Positions 18,150-27,557 are shown, counted from the stretch's first letter. The stretch: DNA of 64,000 nucleotides from Gallionellales bacterium 39-52-133 (GCA_002278935.1 NCJL01000002.1:1-64000), one strand, 5' to 3'. The notes: generated by a model from the sequence alone, not told the origin. Numbers and translations are program-made.

Positions 18150-18349
18150 GATAATTCTCCTTGTGTGTTTGTTTGCATATAGTAATACGAAATAGAGGAT
18201 CTGGTGAACTGCCGATGGCGAGATGATTTGGGCGCTTGCTCATGTCCGGTTGAGCACCAGCTGCACAGTTAGGCCGGACTCCTGCGAAAGCAGCCTGTTG
18301 AGAAAATATTGTCAGAAATGCCGACAAAAAGAGGTGCAAAAAGCTGCAA

Positions 18350-18513
18350 TCAGCATATTTATATGAATTAGCTTGCTATATATCAAAATCAGGCGTAAAA
18401 CGCATCCAGGTATTTGTTTCAAAGTGTTTGCAGTACTGGCTTCCCCATGTGCAATCTTCGATTCAAATAGTTTCGCGGGAGTTTTTCCCGTTTTTTAATA
18501 AGGAAGTAATCAC
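18350..18513 (+). promoter_or_regulatory. Long cold-shock mRNA leader with terminator-like hairpin
   Basis: The sequence before the cold-shock gene is AT-rich, with TATATAT near 18378 as a possible -10 element. At 18476-18490, CGGGA, GTTTT, TCCCG forms a short stem followed by six T (18491-18496), only 17 bases before the start codon and just ahead of the ribosome site AAGGAAG. It looks like an attenuator in the 5' UTR. Cold-shock genes of the CspA family are usually controlled through long structured leaders. Confidence 0.5.
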
Positions 18514-18717
18514 ATGGCAAACGGCACAGTAAAATGGTTCAACGACGCAAAGGGATTTGGTTTTGTAACTCCCGATGATGGTAGCGAAGATCTGTTCGCG
18601 CACTTTTCAGCAATCAACATGAACGGTTTTAAGTCTCTGCAAGAAGGTCAAAAAGTCAGCTTTGAAGTGACTCAAGGTCCTAAAGGCAAGCAAGCATCAA
18701 ACATCCAGGCTGCTTAA
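18514..18717 (+). CDS. Cold-shock protein, CspA family
   Basis: A 67-residue single OB-fold RNA chaperone. The RNA-binding motifs RNP1 (KGFGFVTP, residues 15-22) and RNP2 (DLFAHFS, near 29-35) are intact. The start has AAGGAAG upstream. Length and sequence are typical of constitutive or cold-induced CspA-type proteins, and the specific paralogue letter cannot be assigned. A terminator follows at once, so the gene is monocistronic. Confidence 0.96.
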   Translation: MANGTVKWFNDAKGFGFVTPDDGSEDLFAHFSAINMNGFKSLQEGQKVSFEVTQGPKGKQASNIQAA

Positions 18718-18734
18718 TCGCTCCCTGAGTTGGT

Positions 18735-18768
18735 AAAAAGCCCGGTACGAAAGTGCCGGGCTTTTTTA
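18735..18768 (+). terminator. Cold-shock gene terminator
   Basis: AAAAAGCCCGGTAC, loop GAAA, GTGCCGGGCTTTTTT: a near-perfect stem with a T-tail, 18 bases after the stop. The A-rich left arm would let it also act on the convergent ubiA transcript. Confidence 0.9.
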
Positions 18769-18804
18769 CGTCTGTCAGAACGTGTGGGCTAGCCCTGGCA
18801 ACAA

Positions 18805-19671
18805 TCAGTTGTGCAAGAAATAGTCCGCAACAATTCCTGCAAACACCACCGCACCAAACCAGTTGTTGTGCAGGAAAGCCTTGAAGCATGCCTCACGCAT
18901 GCGTAGTCGGATGAGCGTGTAGTGGTAGATGGCGATGCCTGCTGCAACTATCAGCCCCGAATAATAGGCGATACCGAAATGCAGCAGGTTGCCGACGTAT
19001 GCCAGTATGGCAAGCGCTGCGGCATAACAAGCCATCACGGCAAGCACATCATGCTTGCCGAAGAAAAGCGCTGAGGAATGAATGCCAAGGTGGATGTCGT
19101 CATCCCTGTCCACCATTGCATACTCGGTGTCGTAGGCGATGCACCAGAAGATATTGGCGAGCAGCAGCCACCAGGCGATGGCGGGTACGCTGCCCTGTAT
19201 TGCGGCGAAGGCCATGGGGATGCCGAAGCCGAACGCGATGCCGAGATAAGCCTGGGGAATGGCGAGGAAGCGCTTGGTATAGGGATAGCTGCCGGCCAGC
19301 AGTACGGCGGGTACGGAGAGCAGCAGCGTGAGCGTATTGAGCGGCAGGATCAGCAGGAAGGCAGCGAGCGCAAGTGCGGCTGCCAGCCACAGCGCTTCGT
19401 GCGGCGCGACCTCGCCGCTGGTGATGGGACGATGCTCGGTGCGTTTCACGTGCCTGTCGATATCGCGGTCGGCGTAGTCGTTCATCACACAGCCGGCGGA
19501 GCGCATCAGCACGGTGCCGGTAACAAAGATAAACAGAACGAGCCAAGGCGGGTGACCGTTGCTGGCGATCCAGAGAGCCCATAGTGTCGGCCACAGCAGC
19601 AGCAGTATGCCGATGGGGCGGTCCAGGCGCATCAGGCGGAAGTAGAGGGATAGTTTTTTCGTGTGATTCAT
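18805..19671 (-). CDS. ubiA: 4-hydroxybenzoate polyprenyltransferase
   Basis: An inner-membrane prenyltransferase that attaches the polyprenyl tail to 4-hydroxybenzoate in ubiquinone synthesis. 288 residues with about eight or nine membrane helices. The first aspartate motif is [19 protein letters not shown] and the second is [22 protein letters not shown], both Mg/diphosphate-binding. The N-terminus ([23 protein letters not shown]) is typical. It is normally next to ubiC; here a lipoprotein gene lies between the two. Confidence 0.96.
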   Translation of the reverse strand: MNHTKKLSLYFRLMRLDRPIGILLLLWPTLWALWIASNGHPPWLVLFIFVTGTVLMRSAGCVMNDYADRDIDRHVKRTEHRPITSGEVAPHEALWLAAALALAAFLLILPLNTLTLLLSVPAVLLAGSYPYTKRFLAIPQAYLGIAFGFGIPMAFAAIQGSVPAIAWWLLLANIFWCIAYDTEYAMVDRDDDIHLGIHSSALFFGKHDVLAVMACYAAALAILAYVGNLLHFGIAYYSGLIVAAGIAIYHYTLIRLRMREACFKAFLHNNWFGAVVFAGIVADYFLHN

Positions 19672-19727
19672 ATCATGATTGCTTCAGATGTGCGGATTCC
19701 CTAAAACGATCCAACCCCAGTAAAAAT

Positions 19728-21116
19728 TTATCTGGATTTTTCCAGCTGCATTTTCTGGATAATTGTACCGGTCTCGTTTCCCTCTTCCTTGCCATCAGGA
19801 TAGCGCCTGATGTAATCGAAAATATCCTGTTGTCTGATCTCTACGATTTGGCCGCCATGCAGGGAGGGAATATTAAATGGCTCATTCTTCAACAGACCTT
19901 TGATTTTATCCTGTTGCCAGGAGGTGATCTCCACCCACATCCATTCCTGACCGCCAGCGGGAACGGCAAAGGGAGCTTTTACCTGAATGAATTCTCCCGG
20001 TGCCAGTCCGGCAGTAAATGCCTTTTGCAGTGCTGGCAGCAGGGCCTTCGCCCTGTTGCTGGCAGCGATGAGCTCCTCATTGTGCTTGACATAAGTAACC
20101 TCATCTTCCCAGCCGAAAAGGGAGGACAGCAATTTTTCCTGGCTTGCATGGGCATCCTTGCCCGGATATCTGCTGAAGGCCAGGCTAATTAGCCGGTTGT
20201 CGGGATCGCCTTCTTCCGCTTTCCCGTATTTTGCCGACAACAGCGCCAGCGCTGTTGCATTTGGCTTCAGGGACTCAATCTGGCTGTCACGAATTTTTGT
20301 GTTTTTAATGGAGCGAATGTCTAGATCGAATTCACCGTGTTTTGTGATGGTCGCACCCTCGGCAATAGCCTGACAAAAGAGATTGATGAGATGTCCCATG
20401 CTTCGGTTCATGGACCAGGAAAAATCATCAATCACGACATCGGGCAATCCGAATTTGGACATCCCAAGTGTGATCGCCCTGACATATTCACCAGCGTTAT
20501 ACGCATGAATGGTCGTGTGGTCTGAGATGGCGGGAATGGCTTCCTGCCAGGATGCGATGCGTTTTTTATGCCATTCGTCTGGTGTATACAACTCGCGTGT
20601 TTGCTCATCCCATAACAGACCGCCAGTCTCGCGCGCTACCGATTCGGCAATCTCGTAGGCCGCTCTCAAGCCACTCCAGACTTCAGAGCGGGGATAACCG
20701 AAATTAAGAATGTATGCCTGCTCGGACTTTTGCACTGCCTGTGCCTGCGCTTGTGTGAGGCCGCGTCCAAAATACTTAAGAGAGGTTATATCGGGAGGTG
20801 CATATTTTGCTTTAACGTTATTCAGCAGGTGTGCATATACATATTGCCCATTTGTAGGTGTTTTTATCTCATTGATTATATTGAATTTATCGTATTTTTG
20901 TGAAATAATTTTGTTCAATAATGGCGATGGGTCACTGGAGTAGCGTGGCAAATAGTAGATTGCGAACTGAAAACGTATCGACTCAGCCATAAGCGGACCG
21001 GGGGGTATGGCATCTGCGTCAGGCAGCTTCGAGCAGCCGAATAGTGCGAGGATGATCGATGCCTGGGCTATTCCCAGCAAGGCGTGCTTAAAGTAGCGCA
21101 TAGTTTCAGAATACAT
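19728..21116 (-). CDS. Lipoprotein with C-terminal DUF2314-like domain
   Basis: 462 residues. A signal segment ends LALFGC, giving a lipid anchor near residue 28. The middle has no motif I recognise. The C-terminal ~100 residues (QVKAPFAVPAGGQEWMWVEI, then GLLKNEPFNIPSLHGGQIVEI, FDYIRRYPDGKEEGNETG) resemble DUF2314. The gene splits the usual ubiC-ubiA pair. A copy of the 15-base repeat lies within it at 20872-20886. No role in ubiquinone synthesis is implied; insertion of a cargo gene is as likely. Confidence 0.7.
   Translation of the reverse strand: MYSETMRYFKHALLGIAQASIILALFGCSKLPDADAIPPGPLMAESIRFQFAIYYLPRYSSDPSPLLNKIISQKYDKFNIINEIKTPTNGQYVYAHLLNNVKAKYAPPDITSLKYFGRGLTQAQAQAVQKSEQAYILNFGYPRSEVWSGLRAAYEIAESVARETGGLLWDEQTRELYTPDEWHKKRIASWQEAIPAISDHTTIHAYNAGEYVRAITLGMSKFGLPDVVIDDFSWSMNRSMGHLINLFCQAIAEGATITKHGEFDLDIRSIKNTKIRDSQIESLKPNATALALLSAKYGKAEEGDPDNRLISLAFSRYPGKDAHASQEKLLSSLFGWEDEVTYVKHNEELIAASNRAKALLPALQKAFTAGLAPGEFIQVKAPFAVPAGGQEWMWVEITSWQQDKIKGLLKNEPFNIPSLHGGQIVEIRQQDIFDYIRRYPDGKEEGNETGTIIQKMQLEKSR
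20872..20886 (-). repeat. Copy 4 of the ATTCAATATAATCAA motif (exact), inside the DUF2314 lipoprotein gene
   Basis: Exact 15-base copy. On the minus strand the continuation AATCAATGAGATA misses WATCAANNNNTTR at one position. In the gene it codes FNIIN. Confidence 0.78.
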
Positions 21117-21216
21117 CTGGAATCCCGTAAAAGTTGTAAAAATTTTATGCTGCTTCAGAAAAGCTCAGAGTGCTCGGCAAAGCGTAATGATCAACATAAT
21201 ATTTCGGATGCACTCG

Positions 21217-21753
21217 TTAACTTACCGGGTGCAAATTTAATATCTCCGGCAAAAACACTTCCGTTACCAGTAATGGAGCGCCATGCAGCGAAAACACCGA
21301 ACGCCTTGCCCATAATCTGTGCGGTTCAATCCCGCTCGCACTTACGGCTAGCCGATAAAGCGGGTGACTGGGTTTAAGCGCCTTGAAGCGCAGCGGCGCG
21401 CGCTGTACCAGCGGATGTGAAAACAGCAGCGCGCCCAGAGGTCGGTTGCCCAGATGCTGCAAGGCATGCCACGCATGGCGCAGGTGAGGGGCGGCCACGA
21501 CGCTGTGCGCGAACACTACGGGTTTGCCATCCGCATACAAAAATACTTCGCGTGTGTAGATGTGTTGCTGGCGCGGAATGTTCAGTGCGCTCATTTCATC
21601 CCGATTGGCTATGCTCAAGCCGGCTTGCAAATTGCGCACATTAAAGACTTTGCAGCGCTGCTGTATGCGCCGCGTAAGCGAGCCGTGGTCGTGCAGCCAC
21701 GGTGCGTAGCCGGCGTCGATTGCAGGTATAAAGCTCAGCCAGTCGTTACGCAT
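21217..21753 (-). CDS. ubiC: Chorismate lyase
   Basis: Converts chorismate to 4-hydroxybenzoate plus pyruvate, the entry to ubiquinone synthesis. 178 residues from the ATG at 21753, whose first codons overlap the end of recG. A longer frame from 21831 would run inside recG and is not supported. Visible features are LHDHGSLTRRIQQ near the N-terminus, YTREVFLYADGKPVVFAHSV, LGNRPLGALLF and the closing LLVTEVFLPEIL. Its partner ubiA is 1.5 kb downstream on the same strand. Confidence 0.92.
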   Translation of the reverse strand: MRNDWLSFIPAIDAGYAPWLHDHGSLTRRIQQRCKVFNVRNLQAGLSIANRDEMSALNIPRQQHIYTREVFLYADGKPVVFAHSVVAAPHLRHAWHALQHLGNRPLGALLFSHPLVQRAPLRFKALKPSHPLYRLAVSASGIEPHRLWARRSVFSLHGAPLLVTEVFLPEILNLHPVS

Positions 21754-23791
21754 GCAGGTAATCCGGTTTGTTTGCCATCCAGCGCTGCAAGTGGGCACGT
21801 GCTGTATCAGGAAAATCGCGCAACATTTCATCGGCCATGTTACGCGCGATTTCTATCAGTGCCGCATCTTCATTTACATCGGCAAAGCGCAGCATCGGCA
21901 CGCCGCTCTGGCGCGCGCCGAGCAGCTCGCCGGGACCGCGCAGCTGCATGTCCTGCTGTGCAATCTCAAAACCGTCGGTGTTTTCAAAAATGATTTTAAG
22001 CCGCGCGCGCGCCAGTTCCGACAGCGGTGTCTGAAACAGCAGCACGCACAGGCTGTGCGCCGCACCGCGCCCGACACGGCCCCGTAGTTGATGCAATTGA
22101 GAAAGCCCCATGCGTTCGGCATGGTCGATCACCATCATGCTGGCGTTGGGCACATCCACGCCGACTTCAATCACGGTGGTGGCGACCAGCAGTTGCACCT
22201 CATTGGCCTTGAACGCGGCCATCACGCTGGCCTTGTCGGCATTGCCGAGTTTGCCGTGCACCAGGCCGACATTCAGATCGGGAAATGTTTCCTTCAGTGT
22301 GGCGTAGGTTTCGAGTGCGGTTTGCAACTGCAGGGTTTCCGATTCATCGATCAGCGGACACACCCAATAGGCTTGTCTTCCTTCCAGGCAGGCATTGCGC
22401 ACGCGCTCGAACACTTCATCGCGGCGCGCATCGCTGACCAGCTTGGTCACCACCGGTGTGCGTCCCGGCGGTAGTTCGTTAATCACCGATACATCCAGAT
22501 CGGCGAAGTAACTCATCGCCAGCGTGCGCGGGATGGGGGTTGCGCTCATCATCAGCTGGTGGGGCTCGACACCCTTGCCGCGCATCGCCAGGCGCTGCTG
22601 CACGCCGAATTTATGCTGTTCATCGACCAGCACCAGACCCAGTTTGTGGAATTCAACCTGGCTTTGAAACAGCGCGTGGGTGCCGATGGCGAGCAGCGTA
22701 TCGCCCGATGCGATGCGCTCGATCGCGGCGAGTTTGTCTTTTTTTTTCAGGCTGCCGGAGAGCCAGGCCGGGCTGATGCCGAGCGGTTCCAGCCAGTCGC
22801 GCAATTTCAGAAAGTGCTGCTCGGCGAGAATTTCGGTGGGCGCCATGAACGCAACCTGATAGCCGTTCTCAATCGCCTGCAACGCAGCGAGGGCGGCCAC
22901 CACCGTTTTGCCGCAGCCGACATCGCCCTGTAATAAACGCTGCATCGGGTGCGCCTGGGTGAGGTCGTGGCTGATTTCGCGCCACACCTTTTGCTGCGCG
23001 CCGGTCAGCGCAAACGGCAAGGCTTTGAGCAATGCGCCGGTGTAATGGCCGTGGCTGGTAAATTGCGGTGCGCTCAGCTTGCGCCGTTTGCGGTAATGCA
23101 GGCGCATCGAAAGTTGCTGCGCCAGTAACTCGTCAAATTTGATGCGATACCACGCGGGGTGAGAGCGTTGCAGCAACGCGGCAGCGTCGATATCCGGCGG
23201 AGGATTGTGCAGCAGCTTCACGCTGTCGGCAAAGCTCGGGAATTTAAGCCGTGCAATTAATGGTGCAGGCAGGGTGTCGGATAATTCCACATCGTTGAGC
23301 GCGCTGCGTATGTGCTTGCTCAGCGTGGCTTGCGGCAAGCCGGCCGTGGTGGGGTAGACGGGCGTGAGCGCCTGCTTCAGCGGCGTGTTCTCGCCCGCCG
23401 AGCGACACTTGGGGTGCACCATCTCCATGCCGAAGTAACCCTCGCGCGCTTCGCCCAGTGCACGGATGCGTTTGCCGATGGCGAGCTGCTTTTGCTGGCT
23501 GGGGTAAAAATTCAGGAAGCGCAGAAACAGGATGCCGCTGTCGTCTTTTAACTGGCATATCAGGCTGCGGCGCGGCCGAAACGCAACCTCGGCATGGATG
23601 ATCTCGCCTTCCACCTGGCTGTCTATGCCCGGCAGCAGATCGTCGATGCGCACCAGTTGCGTTTCATCTTCGTAGCGCAAGGGCAGATGTAATATCAGAT
23701 CGAAACGATTGTGAATGCCGAGCTTGGCCAGCTTGCTGAGCGTGGCTTTCTGGATAGTGGCGGGCAGGGCAAGCGGCACTGCAGAGTTCAA
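21746..23791 (-). CDS. recG: ATP-dependent DNA helicase RecG
   Basis: A superfamily-2 translocase that reverses stalled forks and branch-migrates Holliday junctions. 681 residues. An N-terminal wedge/OB domain (about 1-220) is followed by the helicase core: Walker A LLQGDVGCGKTVVAAL, DEQHKFGVQQR (motif II), MSATPIPRTLAMS (III), VHGKLGNADK, TTVIEVGVDVPNASMMVI (V) and QLRGRVGRG (VI). It lies 6 bases downstream of ridA and overlaps ubiC by eight bases, so the run ridA-recG-ubiC is probably one transcript. Confidence 0.97.
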   Translation of the reverse strand: MNSAVPLALPATIQKATLSKLAKLGIHNRFDLILHLPLRYEDETQLVRIDDLLPGIDSQVEGEIIHAEVAFRPRRSLICQLKDDSGILFLRFLNFYPSQQKQLAIGKRIRALGEAREGYFGMEMVHPKCRSAGENTPLKQALTPVYPTTAGLPQATLSKHIRSALNDVELSDTLPAPLIARLKFPSFADSVKLLHNPPPDIDAAALLQRSHPAWYRIKFDELLAQQLSMRLHYRKRRKLSAPQFTSHGHYTGALLKALPFALTGAQQKVWREISHDLTQAHPMQRLLQGDVGCGKTVVAALAALQAIENGYQVAFMAPTEILAEQHFLKLRDWLEPLGISPAWLSGSLKKKDKLAAIERIASGDTLLAIGTHALFQSQVEFHKLGLVLVDEQHKFGVQQRLAMRGKGVEPHQLMMSATPIPRTLAMSYFADLDVSVINELPPGRTPVVTKLVSDARRDEVFERVRNACLEGRQAYWVCPLIDESETLQLQTALETYATLKETFPDLNVGLVHGKLGNADKASVMAAFKANEVQLLVATTVIEVGVDVPNASMMVIDHAERMGLSQLHQLRGRVGRGAAHSLCVLLFQTPLSELARARLKIIFENTDGFEIAQQDMQLRGPGELLGARQSGVPMLRFADVNEDAALIEIARNMADEMLRDFPDTARAHLQRWMANKPDYLHA

Positions 23792-23797
23792 CGTATC

Positions 23798-24184
23798 TTA
23801 GCGCTGAAGGAACATCACGCCGTCCGCTTCCACCAGCGCATTGCGTGGCAGCGACGCCACACCAACCGCGGCGCGGGCGGGATAGGGCTGGTGAAAATAG
23901 GTGGCCATGATTTCGTTGACCTTGGCGAAATGTACCAGATCGGTGAGATAAATATTCAACTTCACCACGTCGTCCATGCTGCCGCCGGCAGCATAGGCCA
24001 CCGCGCGCAGATTCTGGAACACGCGGTGTATCTGTGCCTCAATGCCATCGACCATCTGCATCGAGATCGGATCAAGGCCGATCTGCCCTGACATATAAAC
24101 GGTGTCGTCCACGCGCACGGCCTGCGAGTAAGTGCCGATGGCGGCGGGTGCATCCGGGGTTTCTATGGTTTTTTTATTGGACAT
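23798..24184 (-). CDS. ridA: RidA-family enamine/imine deaminase
   Basis: Hydrolyses reactive 2-aminoacrylate and similar enamines released by PLP enzymes. 128 residues, the normal length. The family ends are clear: [22 protein letters not shown] at the N-terminus and [24 protein letters not shown], with the catalytic Arg and Glu, near the C-terminus. It has a weakly spaced GGAGG upstream and lies directly before recG. Confidence 0.95.
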   Translation of the reverse strand: MSNKKTIETPDAPAAIGTYSQAVRVDDTVYMSGQIGLDPISMQMVDGIEAQIHRVFQNLRAVAYAAGGSMDDVVKLNIYLTDLVHFAKVNEIMATYFHQPYPARAAVGVASLPRNALVEADGVMFLQR

Positions 24185-24245
24185 GATTTTTTCCTCCGGG
24201 GATTAAAGTGCCGGTTATATTTAAAGTGCCAGCCCAACTGACTAT

Positions 24246-24950
24246 TTAAAGTCTCAATCCGGCAGATTGGTAAAAAGCAGGCAAGTTGCTCAAGTCTTCA
24301 AACACTGCCGCAGCGCCGCTGAAATCCTGGCTGCGTGTGTAGTGATTGGTGGTGATGTAAGTTTTGATTCCGGCTGCAAGGCTGGAACGCAAGCCATTAT
24401 TGGAATCTTCCAGCGCGATGCAGTCGCTGGCGGGAAGTTTAATTTCGTTCAGTACCCAGTTGTAGATATCCGGTGCCGGCTTTTTCAGCGGCACGATGTC
24501 GCCGCAGCCGACTGACGCAAAATAACTTCCCCAGTCTTTGCCCAGCCCCACCTCAAGCAGGGCGCCCACGTTTTCCGGCGAGGTGGTGGTGGCAATGGCC
24601 AGTACAACTCCTGCTTTGCGCGCGTCATTGATCAGCTGCCTGATGCCGGGGCGCAGCGGTACACCGCCGGCGCGCATCATCGCAGTGTAATGCGTGGTTT
24701 TGACGGCGTGCAGATGCTTTACAAACTCGTCAAAATTGTCGGGTTTGTCATAACCCTTGAGAAAATCGGCAACAAAATACTTGATGCGCTCCTTGCCGCC
24801 GGTCACTTTGAGCAGCTTGTCATAGAGCGCGACATCCCAGTTCCAGTCCAGCTTGTTTTCGGCAAAGGCTTTGTTGAAAGAAAGACGGTGCGCATCCTCG
24901 GTGTCCGCCATGGTGCCGTCTACGTCAAAAATAATTGCTTTAATGTTCAT
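24246..24950 (-). CDS. HAD-superfamily phosphatase, CbbY-like
   Basis: 234 residues with the HAD motif I IIFDVDGTMADTEDAHR at the extreme N-terminus, motif II IATTTSPENV, the lysine KKPAPDIYNW and motif IV ALEDSNNGLRSSLAAG. The inserted helical cap and sequence resemble CbbY, which removes inhibitory xylulose-1,5-bisphosphate linked to RuBisCO in Calvin-cycle bacteria. No cbb genes are in the window, so that role is inferred only from similarity; another sugar phosphate is possible. Confidence 0.85.
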   Translation of the reverse strand: MNIKAIIFDVDGTMADTEDAHRLSFNKAFAENKLDWNWDVALYDKLLKVTGGKERIKYFVADFLKGYDKPDNFDEFVKHLHAVKTTHYTAMMRAGGVPLRPGIRQLINDARKAGVVLAIATTTSPENVGALLEVGLGKDWGSYFASVGCGDIVPLKKPAPDIYNWVLNEIKLPASDCIALEDSNNGLRSSLAAGIKTYITTNHYTRSQDFSGAAAVFEDLSNLPAFYQSAGLRL

Positions 24951-24960
24951 ATGTAAGTAC

Positions 24961-24975
24961 TTGATTATATTGAAT
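24961..24975 (-). repeat. Copy 5 of the ATTCAATATAATCAA motif (exact), upstream of the CbbY-like gene
   Basis: Exact copy 11 bases before the CbbY-like start codon on the minus strand. The continuation AATCAAGTACTTA matches WATCAANNNNTTR. Confidence 0.8.
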
Positions 24976-25011
24976 AAATTGTAGTTATGTGGATGTCTTC
25001 AACAGAGACGC

Positions 25012-26367
25012 TTAGCGTTTGCCGCCCGGCATGATGCCCTTCATGCCGCGCATCATTTTGGCCATGCCGCCGCTACCGCTGAGCATCTTCATCATTTTCT
25101 GCGTCTGCTCAAACTGGTTCAGCAGCTGGTTCACATGCATGACTTGCACACCCGCACCGGCGGCGATGCGGCGTTTGCGGGTGGCTTTTAATATCTCCGG
25201 CTTGGCACGTTCCAGCGGTGTCATCGAGTTGATTATGCCCTCGGTGCGGTTGATCGCGCGTTCGTCTATTTTTGCGCCGGCAGCGGCCTGGCTGAGTTGT
25301 GCTGGCAGCTTGTCCATCATCGCGGAGACGCCGCCCATTTTGCGCATCTGCACAATCTGCATTTTAAAATCGTTAAGGTCGAAGCCTTTGCCGCTCTGGA
25401 CTTTTTTGGCAAATTTTTCGGCTTCAGCCGTATCAATACTGCGCTGCGCATCTTCGATCAGCGACAGCACGTCGCCCATGCCCAGCACGCGCGAGGCCAT
25501 GCGCTCGGGGTGAAAGGCTTCGAGGCCGTTCATTTTTTCGCTGACACCGACAAACTTGATCGGCTTGCCGGTGATGTAGCGCACCGACAAGGCCGCACCG
25601 CCGCGCGCATCACCATCCAGCTTGGTGAGGATGGTGCCGGTCAGCGGCAGCGCGTCGCCAAAGGCTTTGGCGGTGTTGGCCGCATCCTGGCCGGTCATCG
25701 CATCGACCACGAATAAAGTTTCTATAGGCTTGAGTGCTGCATGCAGGCTTTTAATCTCCGCCATCATCGCTTCGTCCACCGCCAGACGACCGGCGGTATC
25801 CACAATCAGAATGTCGTGGTGATGTTTGCGCGCGAAGTCGTGCGCGGCCAGCGCTATATCCAGAGGCTTCTGGCTGATATCGGAAGCAAAGAAGTCGATC
25901 TTGAGTTGCTCGGCAAGCGTGCGCAATTGCTCGATCGCGGCGGGGCGGTACACGTCGCAGCTGACTAGCAGTACTTTCTTTTTATTTTGCTCATGCAGCA
26001 GTTTTGCCAGCTTGCCGCTGGTGGTGGTTTTACCCGCACCTTGCAGGCCGGCCATCAGAATCACAGCAGGCGGTACGGTGGCAAGGTTCAGCGCATCGTT
26101 GTGTTCGCCCATCAGACGCGTCAGCTCGCGATGCACCACGCCGATCAGAGCCTGGCCCGGATTCAGGTTGCCGATAACTTCCTGGCCCAGCGCAGCCTGC
26201 TTGACCTGTGCCGCAAATTCCTTGACCACGGGCAGCGCAACGTCGGCCTCCAGTAGCGCCAGGCGCACTTCGCGCAGCGCGTCTTGAATATTGTCTTCGC
26301 TCAGGCGTGCCTGCCCGCGCAATGTTTTAATCACGCCAGTCAGGCGTTGGGTCAGGTTGTCCAGCAT
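25012..26367 (-). CDS. ffh: Signal recognition particle protein Ffh
   Basis: The SRP GTPase that binds signal anchors of nascent membrane proteins with 4.5S RNA. 451 residues from the ATG at 26367, which has AGGAA upstream; the frame continues 23 codons further without a ribosome site. The N domain is followed by the G domain (GLQGAGKTTTSGKLAK, DTAGRLAVDEAMM, TKLDGDARGGAAL) and a methionine-rich M domain ending GGMAKMMRGMKGIMPGGKR. It is divergent from the ypjD-like gene, a conserved neighbourhood. Confidence 0.97.
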   Translation of the reverse strand: MLDNLTQRLTGVIKTLRGQARLSEDNIQDALREVRLALLEADVALPVVKEFAAQVKQAALGQEVIGNLNPGQALIGVVHRELTRLMGEHNDALNLATVPPAVILMAGLQGAGKTTTSGKLAKLLHEQNKKKVLLVSCDVYRPAAIEQLRTLAEQLKIDFFASDISQKPLDIALAAHDFARKHHHDILIVDTAGRLAVDEAMMAEIKSLHAALKPIETLFVVDAMTGQDAANTAKAFGDALPLTGTILTKLDGDARGGAALSVRYITGKPIKFVGVSEKMNGLEAFHPERMASRVLGMGDVLSLIEDAQRSIDTAEAEKFAKKVQSGKGFDLNDFKMQIVQMRKMGGVSAMMDKLPAQLSQAAAGAKIDERAINRTEGIINSMTPLERAKPEILKATRKRRIAAGAGVQVMHVNQLLNQFEQTQKMMKMLSGSGGMAKMMRGMKGIMPGGKR

Positions 26368-26447
26368 GGTTTTTTCCTGTTCGGCGCACAAATGGGCGTG
26401 CGCAAGATGGTGTAGAATTCCCACAAGTCTAAACACCCTGACAAAAA

Positions 26448-27260
26448 ATGTCTAACCTTCCTGTTTATTTAATTACTCTTCTTGTGTACGGCGCGTTGTC
26501 GGTGTTTTTTTTGCGTGTGCAGTTGGCCGGCAATGCAGAAAAACTGAACCGGGGATTTCTCGGTAATGCCGTGTTGCTGCCGCTGGTGCTGCACGGCTAT
26601 CTGCTTTATGACAACCTCTGGGCTGCCGGGGCACTGAATCTGGGATTGATGCAGGCCTTGTCGCTGATTTTATGGCTGACTATTCTTGTGTACTGGATGG
26701 CGCACTTCTTTTATCCCCTTGCCAGCCTGAAAACGCTGGTGCTGCCCCTTGCCGGGCTAGGGGCGATGCTGCCGCTCATATTCCCCGGTTCAAGGGTCAT
26801 GGCACAGACCAGCTCCTGGGCATTTGATGCGCATGTGCTTGCCGCTATGCTGGCTTATAGCCTGTTTACCATTGCTGTTCTGCATGCGGGCTTGATGTTT
26901 CTGGTAGAAAGCAGTCTGCATCGGGCGCGCTTGCCGGCACTTTTACGCAATTTGCCGCCGCTGCTTACAATGGAAATCCTGTTATTTCGCATAATAGGTG
27001 CAGGCTTTGCGCTGCTTACTTTAACGCTTGTTTCGGGGTCGATTTTTTCCGAGCAGATTTTCGGCCAGGCATGGCAATTCAATCATAAAGTACTTTTCGG
27101 CTTGATTTCCTGGGCTGTTTTCGGAATTCTGCTTGCCGGACACCATTTTTATGGTTGGCGTGGCCGCAAAGCGGTTGGCTGGACCGTGAGTGGTTTCGGA
27201 TTTTTGCTCCTGGCTTATATTGGTAGCAAGTTTGTGCTGGAAGTGATTTTGGGACGCTGA
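26448..27260 (+). CDS. ypjD: YpjD/HemX-like cytochrome c assembly-family membrane protein
   Basis: 270 residues with about eight hydrophobic helices. It belongs to the CcmC/CcsA-like family by its arrangement and the central segment WAFDAHVLAAMLAYSLFTIA, and by the C-terminal NHKVLFGLISWAVFGILLAGHHFYGWRGRKA. Homologues sit beside ffh in many proteobacteria, as here. The family handles haem or haem-protein assembly; the exact function of YpjD is not established. About 80 bases separate the divergent ffh start. Confidence 0.85.
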   Translation: MSNLPVYLITLLVYGALSVFFLRVQLAGNAEKLNRGFLGNAVLLPLVLHGYLLYDNLWAAGALNLGLMQALSLILWLTILVYWMAHFFYPLASLKTLVLPLAGLGAMLPLIFPGSRVMAQTSSWAFDAHVLAAMLAYSLFTIAVLHAGLMFLVESSLHRARLPALLRNLPPLLTMEILLFRIIGAGFALLTLTLVSGSIFSEQIFGQAWQFNHKVLFGLISWAVFGILLAGHHFYGWRGRKAVGWTVSGFGFLLLAYIGSKFVLEVILGR

Positions 27261-27557
27261 ATATTACAGTTTTATTCCATTAAATTATAAAGTTGCCTGT
27301 TTTTTGAGCAGGCGGAGGGCAGATTAAAACCTTGTACCTTGCTAAGGTACTAATAAGATTGGTGTTGAAACTTTTTATATTTGGGCGCAAAATTGCAGGT
27401 CTTGAAATTTAGCAGGTCAGGTGCGTCATAGGTAAAGTTCTGTGCGTGAATGAAACCGGCTTTTTTTTAATGCAAGTATATTAGCATTTAATTAGTTAAT
27501 TATTTAATCACAATCAGCTAGTTAAAGTCCTCGAAAAGCAAACTTAGGGATACCTCT
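27261..27557 (+). promoter_or_regulatory. 297-bp region upstream of soxC with a palindrome
   Basis: No gene was seen. GTACCTT, GCT, AAGGTAC at 27334-27350 is a perfect 7-bp dyad with a 3-base centre, about 207 bases before the soxC start, and is a candidate operator. The last 90 bases are very AT-rich and probably contain the promoter. AGGGA (27546-27550) is the soxC ribosome site. Confidence 0.4.

Noticed and set aside
18028..18339. Open frame of 103 codons on the minus strand overlapping the 23-codon gene
   Set aside because: It has no ribosome site and its frame differs from the one with AAGGAG and ATG. Its sequence shows no family likeness, and it runs through the intergenic region.
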